This document shows, piece by piece, positions 5,481 to 11,805 of a stretch of 14,201 nt of DNA. A program made the position numbers and the translations under genes. Origin of the DNA: JBBTSQ01 sp038078755 (GTDB taxonomy: Bacteria; Patescibacteriota; Minisyncoccia; Phycocordibacterales; JBAYGS01); the NCBI GenBank assembly GCA_038078755.1, contig JBBTSQ010000014.1, positions 1-14,201 on the forward strand, read 5' to 3'. Numbering within the stretch: the first letter of the stretch is position 1; every line of letters starts with the position of its first letter. Below the pieces are notes generated by a model. The model did not search any database. It worked only from the letters and a program-made list of their open reading frames with translations, and had not been told where the DNA came from.

Positions 5481-5489
5481 TGTTATACT
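5481..5489 (+). promoter_or_regulatory. Extended -10 box of the small hypothetical gene
   Basis: TGTTATACT: TATACT (5484-5489) with TG one base upstream, an extended -10. No good -35 is seen. The ATG at 5509 is 20 nt downstream, giving a leader of about 13 nt without a Shine-Dalgarno site. Confidence 0.5.
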
Positions 5490-5508
5490 CTGGCCATCAT
5501 CAAATACT

Positions 5509-5706
5509 ATGTTTAGAGAAATGCCAGAAATGTCACAGATGGGCGGAGACGGTGGGTCTGCTGAATCAAATCAAGCAGAACTTTTTGACAAAATTAAGCG
5601 GTTGCAAGATCTCGAAGAAATGAGACCACTGACTGATGTTGAGACTAATCAGCTCAATGAGCTTCGAGTACAAATTGCAAAGCTTCTTGAAGGGGGTCAG
5701 GAGTAA
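5509..5706 (+). CDS. Small hypothetical protein
   Basis: A 65-residue acidic protein. The N-terminal about 22 residues are Met/Gly/Ser-rich and probably disordered. Residues about 23-60 (AELFDKIKRLQDLEEM, then NQLNELRVQIAKLLEG) look like a helical hairpin with heptad-like Leu/Ile positions, suggesting a small helical or coiled-coil dimer. The family is not recognised. A start at 5521 is an alternative ATG. It is supported as a gene by an extended -10 upstream and a strong terminator directly after the stop; it is otherwise free-standing. Confidence 0.6.
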   Translation: MFREMPEMSQMGGDGGSAESNQAELFDKIKRLQDLEEMRPLTDVETNQLNELRVQIAKLLEGGQE

Positions 5707-5726
5707 TTAGTGCTCTTTATGAGCAA

Positions 5727-5764
5727 AGCAAAAACCTCGCCAACTGCGAGGTTTTTGCTTTTTC
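5727..5764 (+). terminator. Intrinsic terminator
   Basis: A 14-bp perfect stem (AGCAAAAACCTCGC 5727-5740, complement 5746-5759), loop CAACT and a T run to 5763. It lies 20 nt after the stop of the small hypothetical gene. The A-rich left arm could also serve the convergent HU gene. Confidence 0.85.
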
Positions 5765-5825
5765 GAAAAAATTCTTTCGATACCAAACGTCACGTCAAAA
5801 CGAGTTAATTTGAGAAAAATTTCCG

Positions 5826-5852
5826 GTCGCGCTTCAATGGACGTTGCGCGAC
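5826..5852 (-). terminator. Weak hairpin downstream of the HU gene
   Basis: GTCGCGC (5826-5832) and GCGCGAC (5846-5852) form a 7-bp stem with a 13-nt loop. On the minus strand an A/T-rich stretch with TTTTT follows after a few bases. It is a plausible but imperfect terminator, 19 nt past the HU stop. The rest of 5765-5870 shows nothing recognisable. Confidence 0.4.
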
Positions 5853-5870
5853 ATGATTTCGCTAAATCAA

Positions 5871-6143
5871 CTATTTTACTGCTTCTTTCAGGGCCTTAGC
5901 TGCGCGGAATTTCGGAACCTTCATAGCGGCCACCTTGATGGTCTCGCCAGTGCGTGGGTTTCGAGCGTCGCGAGCGGCGCGTTGTTTGACTGAAAAGATA
6001 CCCAATCCGGCGATTGATACCTCTTCACCTCTCTTTAGAGAATCAACGATTGAGTTGATCACCTTGTCCACCGCCTGCTCCGCTTGCACTTTGGTGCCGC
6101 CGAGAAGACCGTGCACTGCTTCAATAATAGATGCTTTATTCAT
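5871..6143 (-). CDS. hup: HU-family DNA-binding protein
   Basis: A 90-residue protein of standard HU length. The N-terminal helical dimer part (1-42) is followed by the SIAGLGIFSVKQRAARDARN stretch (43-62) with the DNA-clamping arm and the signature RNPRTGE (61-67), ending in the usual basic helix. HU dimers bend and compact DNA and help replication and repair. The start at 6143 gives the typical MNKASIIEAV N-terminus. It has its own promoter (6199-6226) and a leader of about 50 nt without a clear Shine-Dalgarno site. HU rather than IHF is chosen because no partner gene is seen, but the two families are close. Confidence 0.95.
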   Translation of the reverse strand: MNKASIIEAVHGLLGGTKVQAEQAVDKVINSIVDSLKRGEEVSIAGLGIFSVKQRAARDARNPRTGETIKVAAMKVPKFRAAKALKEAVK

Positions 6144-6198
6144 ATAGCACTACTTTTTTATTATTACTAAATAATGAAATGACCTTTTCCCCATATTA

Positions 6199-6226
6199 AG
6201 TATATACCTAGCCGTTTTTCGCGCAA
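6199..6226 (-). promoter_or_regulatory. Promoter of the HU gene
   Basis: Minus strand: TTGCGC (6221-6226), 16-bp spacer, TATACT (6199-6204). The start codon is 55 nt downstream of the -10. Confidence 0.65.
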
Positions 6227-6264
6227 GTCCAGAGAAAGTATGAGGTAAACTGCGTACAGTATTA

Positions 6265-6301
6265 TTGAGGCCAAAAAATAGCAGCTATTTTTTGGCCTCA
6301 A
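6265..6301. repeat. Perfect 18-bp-arm palindrome
   Basis: The arms at 6265-6282 (TTGAGGCCAAAAAATAGC) and 6284-6301 are exact inverted copies with one central base. It lies upstream of the HU promoter and downstream of the RNase Y terminator, so it is not needed as a terminator for either. Its sequence is unrelated to the CAACGGCTCAAC palindromes. Confidence 0.8.
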
Positions 6302-6308
6302 CCAAGCG

Positions 6309-6401
6309 TTCCAACGGCAGAGCAGAGCTCTTGAGTCGTTAAAATAGCTCTGTTGAGCCACTGTACGGCGCTATCTTTGATGACGGGGTCATCAAAGATA
6401 G
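6309..6401. repeat. Palindromic repeat cluster, degenerate copy plus hairpin
   Basis: 6309-6360 holds broken pieces of the palindrome family (TTCCAACGGC at 6309-6318, GTTGAGCC at 6352-6359). Next, 6371-6384 and 6388-6401 are perfect 14-bp arms with a GGG loop. Bases 6365-6383 recur exactly, inverted, at 10500-10518. Together with 6265-6301 and the RNase Y terminator this fills the 316 bp between the HU and RNase Y genes, apart from the HU promoter. Confidence 0.7.
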
Positions 6402-6446
6402 AAAACCCCCAGCATTTTACAAAATAAAACGCTGGGGGTTTCTTTT
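6402..6446 (-). terminator. Terminator of the RNase Y gene
   Basis: AAACCCCCAGC (6403-6413) pairs with GCTGGGGGTTT (6431-6441), and the A/T-rich interior also pairs in part. It lies 13 bp past the RNase Y stop on the minus strand, and the hairpin ends in TTTTC there. The plus side also has a T-rich tail, so it may work in both directions. Confidence 0.75.
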
Positions 6447-6459
6447 GGAACTTCTTATC

Positions 6460-7989
6460 CTATCTCGCGAATTCAATGGTCCTCAACTCCCGAATAATGG
6501 TCACTTTGATCTCTCCCGGATATTTCAACTCATTTTCAATTCGTACCGCAATATCTCGGGCCATATTTTTTGCTTCCAAATCGCTGACTTGATCGGGAGT
6601 GACAAAAATACGGATTTCGCGTCCCGCTTGGAGCGCGTATGATTTCTGCACACCCTTAAATGAATTGGCGATGGCCTCAAGGTCTTGCAAACGCTTGATG
6701 TAATTTTCCACACTATCTCGTCGCGCTCCAGGACGAGAGCCTGAAATAGCATCAGCCACTTGGACGATGATTGATTCGGGAGTTTCGTACGGATATTCTT
6801 CGTGGTGCGCCTGCATGGCTTTGACAATATCTTCACTGGCGCCAAATTTTTGCAAAATACGGCGACCGATTTCAACGTGCGTACCCGCCACCTCGTGATC
6901 CACCGCCTTGCCGATATCGTGGAGCAGTGCACCGGCTTTCGCCACAGCCACATTGACGCCAAGCTCACTCGCGATCATACCGGCGATGTGCGACATCTCC
7001 ACCGAATGCTGGAGCACATTTTGTCCGTAGCTAGTGCGGAAGTACAAGCGACCAAGCACGGCGATAATGCGCGGGTCAAGATTAAAGACCCCACACTCGT
7101 ACGCAGCCTCTTCGCCTTTCTTTTTGATGATATTTTTAATTTCTTCGTGTGCTTTCTCTACTACCTGCTCAATTTTTGCTGGTTGGATGCGACCGTCGAG
7201 AATTAAATTTTCAAGCGCCAGGCGGGCTACTTGCCTTCGGACTGGATCAAATGACGAGAGGGTAATAGCTCCTGGAGTGTCATCGACAATCACCTCTACG
7301 CCCGTGATGCGCTCGAAGGCTTTGATGTTTCGGCCTTCCTTACCGATGATTTTACCTTTGACTTCGTCATTTGGAATAGCGACCAGTGTGGTGAATATAT
7401 CCGATGCGACCGCGTTGCCCAATCGATGGATCGCGGTGGTGATGATCTCTTTTGCTCGCGCCTCAAGCTTTTCTCCGCCGGTGGTTTCAAGCTTGGTCAT
7501 TCGCACAGACAAATCTTCTTCAAATTTCTTTTCAGCAAGTTTAAAGAGCTCACCTTTTGCTTCTTCGGCAGAAAGTCTGCTGACTCGCTCAAGCTCGCTC
7601 TGCCTTTCGGTAAGTAATTTTTCGGCGCGATCTTTGATGTCCTTGATTTCAACCACTTTGCCTTTGAGCATCTCGACTTCTTTGTCGATGTCGGTCTGGC
7701 GTCTGTCGAGTAGTGATTCTTTTGAAATTAAACGATCTTCGGTTTTCTTTAATTTATCTTCTTTTTCTTTGATTTCTTCGCGGACTTGCTGGAGAGTTTC
7801 ACTTGCTTTACTTTCGGCGGCGAGAATGATTTTTTTGGCTTCTTCTTCGGCTTTGATACCGCGCTCTTTGAGCTCAAGCTCAAACGAACCTTTTTTGCTT
7901 AAAGCGATCAGTACTCGAAGGTAGTAGCCGATAGCTACTCCGGCGCCTAAAGCGGCAATGCCGAGGGCGATAATTAATTTTAATGACAT
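6460..7989 (-). CDS. rny: Ribonuclease Y
   Basis: A 509-residue protein, near the usual RNase Y length. It has an N-terminal membrane helix (about 4-29), a long charged coiled coil (about 40-180), a KH RNA-binding domain (about 205-265) with GKIIGKEGRNI (212-222), and an HD phosphohydrolase domain with H328, the metal-binding pair H357-D358 in LLHDIGK, H395-H396 and D412 before AISGSRPGARRDS. RNase Y is the membrane-bound endoribonuclease that starts mRNA decay in many bacteria lacking RNase E. The start at 7989 places the membrane helix at the N-terminus. There is no Shine-Dalgarno site, and the start codon lies inside a perfect 7-bp hairpin (7985-8005), which may limit translation. It is a single-gene unit with its own terminator. 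Confidence 0.96.
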   Translation of the reverse strand: MSLKLIIALGIAALGAGVAIGYYLRVLIALSKKGSFELELKERGIKAEEEAKKIILAAESKASETLQQVREEIKEKEDKLKKTEDRLISKESLLDRRQTDIDKEVEMLKGKVVEIKDIKDRAEKLLTERQSELERVSRLSAEEAKGELFKLAEKKFEEDLSVRMTKLETTGGEKLEARAKEIITTAIHRLGNAVASDIFTTLVAIPNDEVKGKIIGKEGRNIKAFERITGVEVIVDDTPGAITLSSFDPVRRQVARLALENLILDGRIQPAKIEQVVEKAHEEIKNIIKKKGEEAAYECGVFNLDPRIIAVLGRLYFRTSYGQNVLQHSVEMSHIAGMIASELGVNVAVAKAGALLHDIGKAVDHEVAGTHVEIGRRILQKFGASEDIVKAMQAHHEEYPYETPESIIVQVADAISGSRPGARRDSVENYIKRLQDLEAIANSFKGVQKSYALQAGREIRIFVTPDQVSDLEAKNMARDIAVRIENELKYPGEIKVTIIRELRTIEFAR

Positions 7990-8005
7990 ACGATTGTGGT
8001 ATGTC
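7985..8005 (-). promoter_or_regulatory. Hairpin covering the RNase Y start codon
   Basis: GACATAC (7985-7991) and GTATGTC (7999-8005) are a perfect 7-bp inverted repeat with a 7-nt loop. In the mRNA the ATG (7989-7987) sits in the 3' arm. Masking of the start codon is inferred. Confidence 0.45.
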
Positions 8006-8247
8006 GACTGACGCCAATATGCTTATGATACGCAAGAAAAGCTATGCCACGCGCGGCAGGTGTGTCCGAAAATCTTTAGGGAAAAATGCGGAGAGACAAA
8101 GTGGAATAGTGGTGGTTCGCATACGATAAGGAGAATACCAAGAATCAGCCGACAAGTTCAATTATTAAGTAACACGCTCATAGTAGTATAGAAGACAGAC
8201 AAAAGCAACTAACAATAGACAACTGACAACATACAATATGAAATACA
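8006..8247. other. Intergenic stretch upstream of RNase Y
   Basis: No gene is supported here. Most of 8006-8206 shows no recognisable element. On the minus strand TATCAT (8024-8029) could be a -10 for RNase Y, but no matching -35 was found. 8207-8240 is the left copy of the 35-nt inverted repeat pair described separately. Confidence 0.6.
8207..8240. repeat. 35-nt repeat family, inverted copy 1
   Basis: This unit begins AACTAACAATAGACAACTGA and is an imperfect inverted copy of 8300-8334. The pair brackets the terminator hairpin at 8248-8283. The same family appears at 13379-13412 and 13447-13481. Confidence 0.65.
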
Positions 8248-8283
8248 AAAACAGGGCGGCGCGTACTCGCGCCGCCCTGTTTT
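8248..8283 (-). terminator. Strong bidirectional terminator of clpP
   Basis: Perfect 16-bp arms (8248-8263 and 8268-8283), very G+C-rich inside, loop TACT, with A runs on the left and T runs on the right. It can therefore stop transcription on both strands. It lies 55 bp past the clpP stop on the minus strand. Confidence 0.9.
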
Positions 8284-8299
8284 TTCTTTCCATTCACTT

Positions 8300-8334
8300 C
8301 TGATTGTGAGTTGTAGGTTGTTTATTGTGAGTTT
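8300..8334. repeat. 35-nt repeat family, copy 2
   Basis: Matches 13447-13481 at 32 of 35 positions in the same orientation. It lies 3 bp past the clpP stop codon, between clpP and its terminator. Confidence 0.75.
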
Positions 8335-8337
8335 GTC

Positions 8338-8922
8338 CTACTTCGCCTTCACAATCTCATCGACAATACCGTACTTTTTGGCTTCGTCGGCGGTCATCCA
8401 GTAGTCGCGGTCGCCATCTTTTTCCACCTCGGCAAGAGACTTACCGGTATTTTTTGAAAGGATCTGGTAGAGTTTTTCACGGGTTCGCAAAATGTGTTTC
8501 GCAGAAATAGCAATGTCTGATGCTTGTCCCTCCACACCGCCGAGTGGCTGGTGGATCATCACTTCGGCATTTGGCAAGACATAGCGCTTTCCTTTTTGGC
8601 CACAGGAGAGAATCATGGCACCCATCGAAGCGGCGATACCGACACAGTAGGTGGCTACCGGATTTTTGATGTTGTTCATGGTGTCGATAATCGCCAAACC
8701 GGCGGTCACTGATCCACCCGGAGAGTTTACATACATATTGATCTGCTTCTTTGGATCTTCGGATTGAAGGAACAGTAATTGTGCCACAATGATGTTGGCC
8801 ATGTGGTCGTCGATTGCGCCACCCAAGAAAATAATATTTTCTTTCAGTAGGCGAGAATAAATATCGTAGGCTCGTTCTCCGAAACTGGTCTTTTCGATAA
8901 CGGTGGGGATGAGGTAGGACAT
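8338..8922 (-). CDS. clpP: ATP-dependent Clp protease proteolytic subunit
   Basis: A 194-residue protein of normal ClpP length. The catalytic triad is visible: S99 in GIAASMGAM, H124 in MIHQPLGG and D173 in DRDYWMT. The N-terminal IPTVIEKT loop, which docks the Clp ATPase, and the handle region with GQASDIAISAKHIL are present. Fourteen subunits form the barrel that degrades unfolded proteins fed by ClpX or ClpC. The usual GQAASMGA is GIAASMGA here, a mild variant. The start at 8922 gives the standard MSYLIPTV N-terminus; no Shine-Dalgarno site precedes it. Unlike many genomes, clpX and trigger factor are not adjacent. It is a single-gene unit with its own promoter and terminator. Confidence 0.97.
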   Translation of the reverse strand: MSYLIPTVIEKTSFGERAYDIYSRLLKENIIFLGGAIDDHMANIIVAQLLFLQSEDPKKQINMYVNSPGGSVTAGLAIIDTMNNIKNPVATYCVGIAASMGAMILSCGQKGKRYVLPNAEVMIHQPLGGVEGQASDIAISAKHILRTREKLYQILSKNTGKSLAEVEKDGDRDYWMTADEAKKYGIVDEIVKAK

Positions 8923-8977
8923 GGGGGTAGATTTATGAATTATGATTTAAGATTCACGAATAAAATCCAGTAAGGAG

Positions 8978-9006
8978 ACTATAGCAAAAATGAATACTTG
9001 ACACAA
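8978..9006 (-). promoter_or_regulatory. clpP promoter, overlapping a divergent one
   Basis: Minus strand: TTGTGT (9001-9006), 17-bp spacer, TATAGT (8978-8983), about 55 nt before the clpP ATG. Its -35 overlaps the TTGACA of the plus-strand promoter at 8998, so the two genes could compete for polymerase. Confidence 0.6.
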
Positions 9007-9024
9007 GGAGTATGCTGGTATACC
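8998..9024 (+). promoter_or_regulatory. Promoter of the two-TM mini-protein gene
   Basis: TTGACA (8998-9003), 15-bp spacer, TATACC (9019-9024). The spacing is a little short. The start at 9058 would have a leader of about 28 nt. Confidence 0.6.
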
Positions 9025-9057
9025 ATTAATCTCAGAATCAAACAATGGGTCTTTCGT

Positions 9058-9285
9058 ATGAATATACTCTCTCGTTTCTTTTGGTCGGCATTGGTGTCTG
9101 TCTTAGCGCTCTTTCCGCTCTGGATGTACCTCACTGCTCGCTTCTTGCTTGAACCGAAAGGTTTTTGGCAAGAGTTTTTTCTGTTCGGCGTTGGAGTCTG
9201 GCTTCTTTCTAGCCTCCAGATCATCTTTTTACTGATCGCTCTGGTCATAATCTTTTTGATCTGGAAAGCGCCCAAGACGAGTTAA
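9058..9285 (+). CDS. Small two-TM membrane protein, unknown
   Basis: A 75-residue very hydrophobic protein. One membrane segment is at about 8-30 (ALVSVLALFPLWMYLTARFL), then a short loop with EPKGFWQEF, and a second at about 41-69 (rich in Leu, Ile, Phe, Val), ending in a short polar tail KAPKTS. It is not recognised as a known family. The ATG at 9058 is preferred over the longer frame from 8998 because that frame would contain the promoter. It has its own promoter and terminator, both supporting a real gene. The function cannot be stated beyond membrane localisation. Confidence 0.6.
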   Translation: MNILSRFFWSALVSVLALFPLWMYLTARFLLEPKGFWQEFFLFGVGVWLLSSLQIIFLLIALVIIFLIWKAPKTS

Positions 9286-9296
9286 GAAATTCTCAC

Positions 9297-9331
9297 AAGC
9301 TATCGTGGAAACGCGATAGCTTTTCTTTTTT
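9297..9331 (+). terminator. Intrinsic terminator
   Basis: AAGCTATCG (9297-9305) pairs with CGATAGCTT (9314-9322), followed by TTTTCTTTTTT. It is 12 nt past the stop of the mini-protein gene. Confidence 0.85.
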
Positions 9332-9342
9332 GTAAGTTTCAG

Positions 9343-9348
9343 TACACT
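9343..9348 (+). promoter_or_regulatory. -10 box of rsmE, leaderless geometry
   Basis: TACACT ends 7 nt before the first base of the rsmE ATG (9355). The -35 zone falls in the T-rich tail of the preceding terminator and is not convincing, so the call depends mainly on the same spacing seen at 254/261 and 3607/3614. Confidence 0.4.
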
Positions 9349-9354
9349 GTCCGT

Positions 9355-10053
9355 ATGCGATTACATACATTTTTTGTGGCGGAAAAGATTGGTGAGAAAA
9401 ATGATATCAGCATTACCGATGCTGGACTTGCGCATCAGCTAAAAAAAGTCTTTCGATTTAAAGAAGGACAAGAGATTGTGCTGTTTGATAATTCTGGTCG
9501 CGAGTATGTTTCTGAAATCAGTTCGCTTACTACCGAAGCAGTGGGGGTGCGTATCAAAAGTGCCAGAGAACATACTTTTCATCCGCGACGAGAGGTGACG
9601 CTCATTCAGTCGATTGTTAAAAAAGATACGTTCGAATGGATTGTACAAAAGTCGACCGAACTCGGTGTTTCAACTGTAGTGCCAGTGATTGCCGAACGCA
9701 GTGAAAAAAAGTCTCTCAATCTTGATCGCCTCGTAGTCATTGCCAAAGAAGCCTGTGAGCAGTCGGGACGATCAGTGCTCCCTACCATACAAACACCGGT
9801 CAGTCTTTTAGATGCGATTTCTCTAGTTTCGACGAAGGTGATCGCCTTTCATTCCGGCGGAGAAACATTTGATGTAGAAGCTCGTGAAGCGCTACCAAAA
9901 GCGGTATCGATTTTGATCGGTCCTGAAGGTGGCTGGAGTGATCACGAATTATTTTTGTTTCGAGAAAAAGGTATTGCCATCTTTTCTCTTGGTTCGCAGA
10001 CACTTCGGGCGGAGACAGCGGCAGTGGTTGTTTCAGCAATCTTACTTTTATAA
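9355..10053 (+). CDS. rsmE: 16S rRNA m3U1498 methyltransferase RsmE
   Basis: A 232-residue protein. The N-terminal PUA-like part (about 1-70) contains the HQLKKVFRFKEGQEI block. The SPOUT methyltransferase domain follows with KKDTFEWIVQKSTELGV (89-105), the EACEQSGRS block (132-140), the knotted SAM-binding loop ILIGPEGGWSDHE (186-198) and LGSQTLRAETAAVV (212-225). RsmE methylates N3 of U1498 in 16S rRNA on the 30S subunit using SAM. The protein is close to normal length, with a short C-terminus. The start at 9355 matches the usual MRLHTFFV N-terminus. It is a single gene, with no Shine-Dalgarno site and a likely leaderless mRNA. Confidence 0.95.
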   Translation: MRLHTFFVAEKIGEKNDISITDAGLAHQLKKVFRFKEGQEIVLFDNSGREYVSEISSLTTEAVGVRIKSAREHTFHPRREVTLIQSIVKKDTFEWIVQKSTELGVSTVVPVIAERSEKKSLNLDRLVVIAKEACEQSGRSVLPTIQTPVSLLDAISLVSTKVIAFHSGGETFDVEAREALPKAVSILIGPEGGWSDHELFLFREKGIAIFSLGSQTLRAETAAVVVSAILLL

Positions 10054-10084
10054 AAAAGAAACATCCATTCGATAGAATGGATGT
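10051..10084 (-). terminator. Terminator of the 103-residue hypothetical gene
   Basis: ACATCCATTC (10061-10070) pairs with GAATGGATGT (10075-10084), loop GATA. On the minus strand the hairpin runs straight into TTTCTTTTTT, 9 bp past the stop. On the plus strand it follows the rsmE stop but has only a distant T run. Confidence 0.75.
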
Positions 10085-10093
10085 GTTGCGTAA

Positions 10094-10405
10094 CTATTTT
10101 TTCTCGACGAGCTCGGCAAAAGCCTCTGGGTGTGTTGCGACCAAGCGAATCAAGTCCTTGAGCATGGTTTGCAGGCCACCACGAGATTCGCCAATGCCGG
10201 CTTTGGGGAGCACTTCGTTTTCAGTTTCCCAAGCGACTTCGATCGCCTGCATGTTGGTCTTGGGTCCTTCCACTCGGAGATAGAATACAGCTTGGCCAAC
10301 CGATGCGGCATCTTTACCGATATCGCGCATCTCCCGTTCCGATCCAAAACAAAGGATGGGTTTCAATTTTCCTTTTAGTAGGATTATGAGCAGAGTCTTT
10401 TTCAT
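10094..10405 (-). CDS. Hypothetical protein, unknown family
   Basis: A 103-residue protein. It opens with MKKTLLIILLKGKLKPILCF, a basic and hydrophobic start that is more like a beta strand and short helix than a clear signal peptide. The middle has AVFYLRVEGPKTNMQAIEVAWE, which alternates like a beta strand, and the C-terminus has helices (LQTMLKDLIRLVATHP, then AFAELVEKK). No family is recognised. It has its own promoter (10447-10475) and terminator, so it is likely real and expressed alone. Its leader is about 35 nt. Cytoplasmic location is likely. Confidence 0.6.
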   Translation of the reverse strand: MKKTLLIILLKGKLKPILCFGSEREMRDIGKDAASVGQAVFYLRVEGPKTNMQAIEVAWETENEVLPKAGIGESRGGLQTMLKDLIRLVATHPEAFAELVEKK

Positions 10406-10446
10406 AAATATCTTCTGTGTATCTTTTGAGGTGCTTTTCCACCACC

Positions 10447-10475
10447 ACCATAACGTATCTTTACTGATTGTGCAA
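10447..10475 (-). promoter_or_regulatory. Promoter of the 103-residue hypothetical gene
   Basis: Minus strand: TTGCAC (10470-10475), 17-bp spacer, TATGGT (10447-10452). The -35 lies at the edge of the palindrome cluster 10480-10609. Confidence 0.5.
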
Positions 10476-10479
10476 TAGA

Positions 10480-10609
10480 GCGCTATCTCTTAGACGCACT
10501 CATCAAAGATAGCGCCGTTTCACGAAGCAATAGAGCCGTTTTAGCGTCCCGCTAAAACGGCTCTATTGCAATGTTTCAACGGCTCAACAGACGTGTTGAG
10601 CCGTTGAAA
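10480..10609. repeat. Cluster of three palindromes (repeat family)
   Basis: Three hairpins stand in a row. The first has 9-bp arms GCGCTATCT/AGATAGCGC (10480-10488, 10507-10515). The second has perfect 20-bp arms (10527-10546, 10550-10569) with a 3-nt loop. The third has perfect 16-bp arms (10574-10589, 10594-10609) with loop GACG. Bases 10500-10518 are an exact inverted copy of 6365-6383, and 10577-10588 repeats CAACGGCTCAAC of 1716-1727. The third hairpin lies 10 bp past the trigger factor stop on the minus strand and may help end that transcript or protect its 3' end, though no T run follows it. Confidence 0.8.
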
Positions 10610-10619
10610 AAGAGATTCT

Positions 10620-11699
10620 TTAAGCTATCGACTCGAGTAGTTCGAAGACTTTACTATTTGCCAACATCGATTCGACGTAGGCTTTGGTGCGCACCCGATC
10701 AGCGCCCGGGTAATGTTTCAATAGTGCTTCCACTTCTGCTTCTACCTGTGTTTGGTTGAGCACAATCTTTTCGGTGTCGGCAATAGTGTGCAAGATTAGA
10801 TCAATCTTCACTCGCTTCTCCGCATCTTTTTTCCAATCGGCTCGTTGATCAGCGATGGTCTTTTTAATATGTTTCAAATAGTCATCAACTTTCACTCCCA
10901 TTTTTTCGACATCGTGTTTGAACTGACTCTCCATTTTGTTGAGTTCGTTTTCGGTCAATGTCTTTGGTATGACCATATCACTTTTTGAAACAATGGCATC
11001 AATAATTGCCAATCGGTTCTTCTCTTTCGCCTTCATTTCTTTTTCTTTGGTCAGATTTTCTTTGACTTTGTTTTTGAAGTCCGCGACGTCTTTAAATTCG
11101 CCGACAGTCTTTACAAACGCATCGTCAAATACCGGCAAATCTGCCTCGGCAATTTCTCCGTGATCATGGTTTGGCGCTTCACCCGCATCGTGCTTGTGCA
11201 TTTCACGGTGCGCGTATTCTTTGCGGATGTAGGCGATGACCTCGTCAATTTCTTTTTCTGTCACTGCACCAATCTCTTTTGGTTTTGTATTTTCTTTTTT
11301 GGCGAGCGATTTATAGTCGGGCAATGTTACTTCAGGCACCACTTCAATTTTTAAAGTAAGCGACACCGGCATACCTTCGGCGATTTTGGTCACAATCATT
11401 TCGGGACGTACGAGCGGTTTCACCTTTGTTTCAAGCAAAATAGCGCCGATGGTTTCTTCGACAGCCATTTCCACTGCCTCGGTCAGGAGTCCGATTTCGC
11501 CGATCTTTTTTATTAGCACTGCTTCAGGCACTTTGCCTTTTCGAAAGCCAGGAAGCTCTGCGTGTTCGGTCATCTTTTTGAGTGCTTTGGCACGGAAGGG
11601 GAGCAATCCCTCGTGGCTAAATTCAAGTTCGATTGAGACCACTGCGTCAGGCAAAGTCTCTTGTTTAACAATGGTGTAGATAGATTTTGTTGTATTCAT
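10620..11699 (-). CDS. tig: Trigger factor, PPIase-less form
   Basis: A 359-residue protein, against about 430 in E. coli. The ribosome-binding domain (about 1-130) has the docking loop signature GFRKGKVP (51-58), which contacts ribosomal protein uL23 at the exit tunnel. The C-terminal chaperone body (about 190-359) is helical, with VFDDAFVKTVGEFKDVADFK and the usual late helices. The FKBP-type PPIase domain expected between them is absent, replaced by about 60 residues with a short helix and a His/Asp-rich stretch (H164, H168, H170, H178, H180). It should still hold nascent chains but not isomerise prolines. It has its own promoter (11725-11753). No Shine-Dalgarno site is seen. The identity is firm. 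Confidence 0.93.
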   Translation of the reverse strand: MNTTKSIYTIVKQETLPDAVVSIELEFSHEGLLPFRAKALKKMTEHAELPGFRKGKVPEAVLIKKIGEIGLLTEAVEMAVEETIGAILLETKVKPLVRPEMIVTKIAEGMPVSLTLKIEVVPEVTLPDYKSLAKKENTKPKEIGAVTEKEIDEVIAYIRKEYAHREMHKHDAGEAPNHDHGEIAEADLPVFDDAFVKTVGEFKDVADFKNKVKENLTKEKEMKAKEKNRLAIIDAIVSKSDMVIPKTLTENELNKMESQFKHDVEKMGVKVDDYLKHIKKTIADQRADWKKDAEKRVKIDLILHTIADTEKIVLNQTQVEAEVEALLKHYPGADRVRTKAYVESMLANSKVFELLESIA

Positions 11700-11724
11700 A
11701 ACTCTATTGATTTAATGAGCTACA

Positions 11725-11753
11725 AGTCTACTTTGGCGGAGTATTTTTTGCAA
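11725..11753 (-). promoter_or_regulatory. Trigger factor promoter
   Basis: Minus strand: TTGCAA (11748-11753), 17-bp spacer, TAGACT (11725-11730), about 25 nt before the ATG. Confidence 0.6.
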
Positions 11754-11755
11754 GT

Positions 11756-11797
11756 AAAAACCTCCGATATTTTTCATAAAAATGTCGAAGGTTTTTG
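11756..11797 (-). terminator. Terminator between the TM protein and trigger factor genes
   Basis: A long imperfect stem: AAAAACCT at the left end pairs with AGGTTTTT at the right end, and ATTTTT/AAAAAT pair inside, with a few mismatches. It lies 9 bp past the stop at 11806 and ends in TTTTT on the minus strand. Confidence 0.65.
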
Positions 11798-11805
11798 GCT
11801 ACTCG

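Noticed and set aside
7034..7924. 296-codon plus-strand frame opposite RNase Y
   Set aside because: Shadow of the rny coding strand: Ser-rich translation typical of antisense frames, no promoter, and rny itself is certain.
8207..8334. CRISPR array
   Set aside because: The repeats occur as two inverted pairs around hairpins, not as regularly spaced direct repeats, and no cas gene is present.
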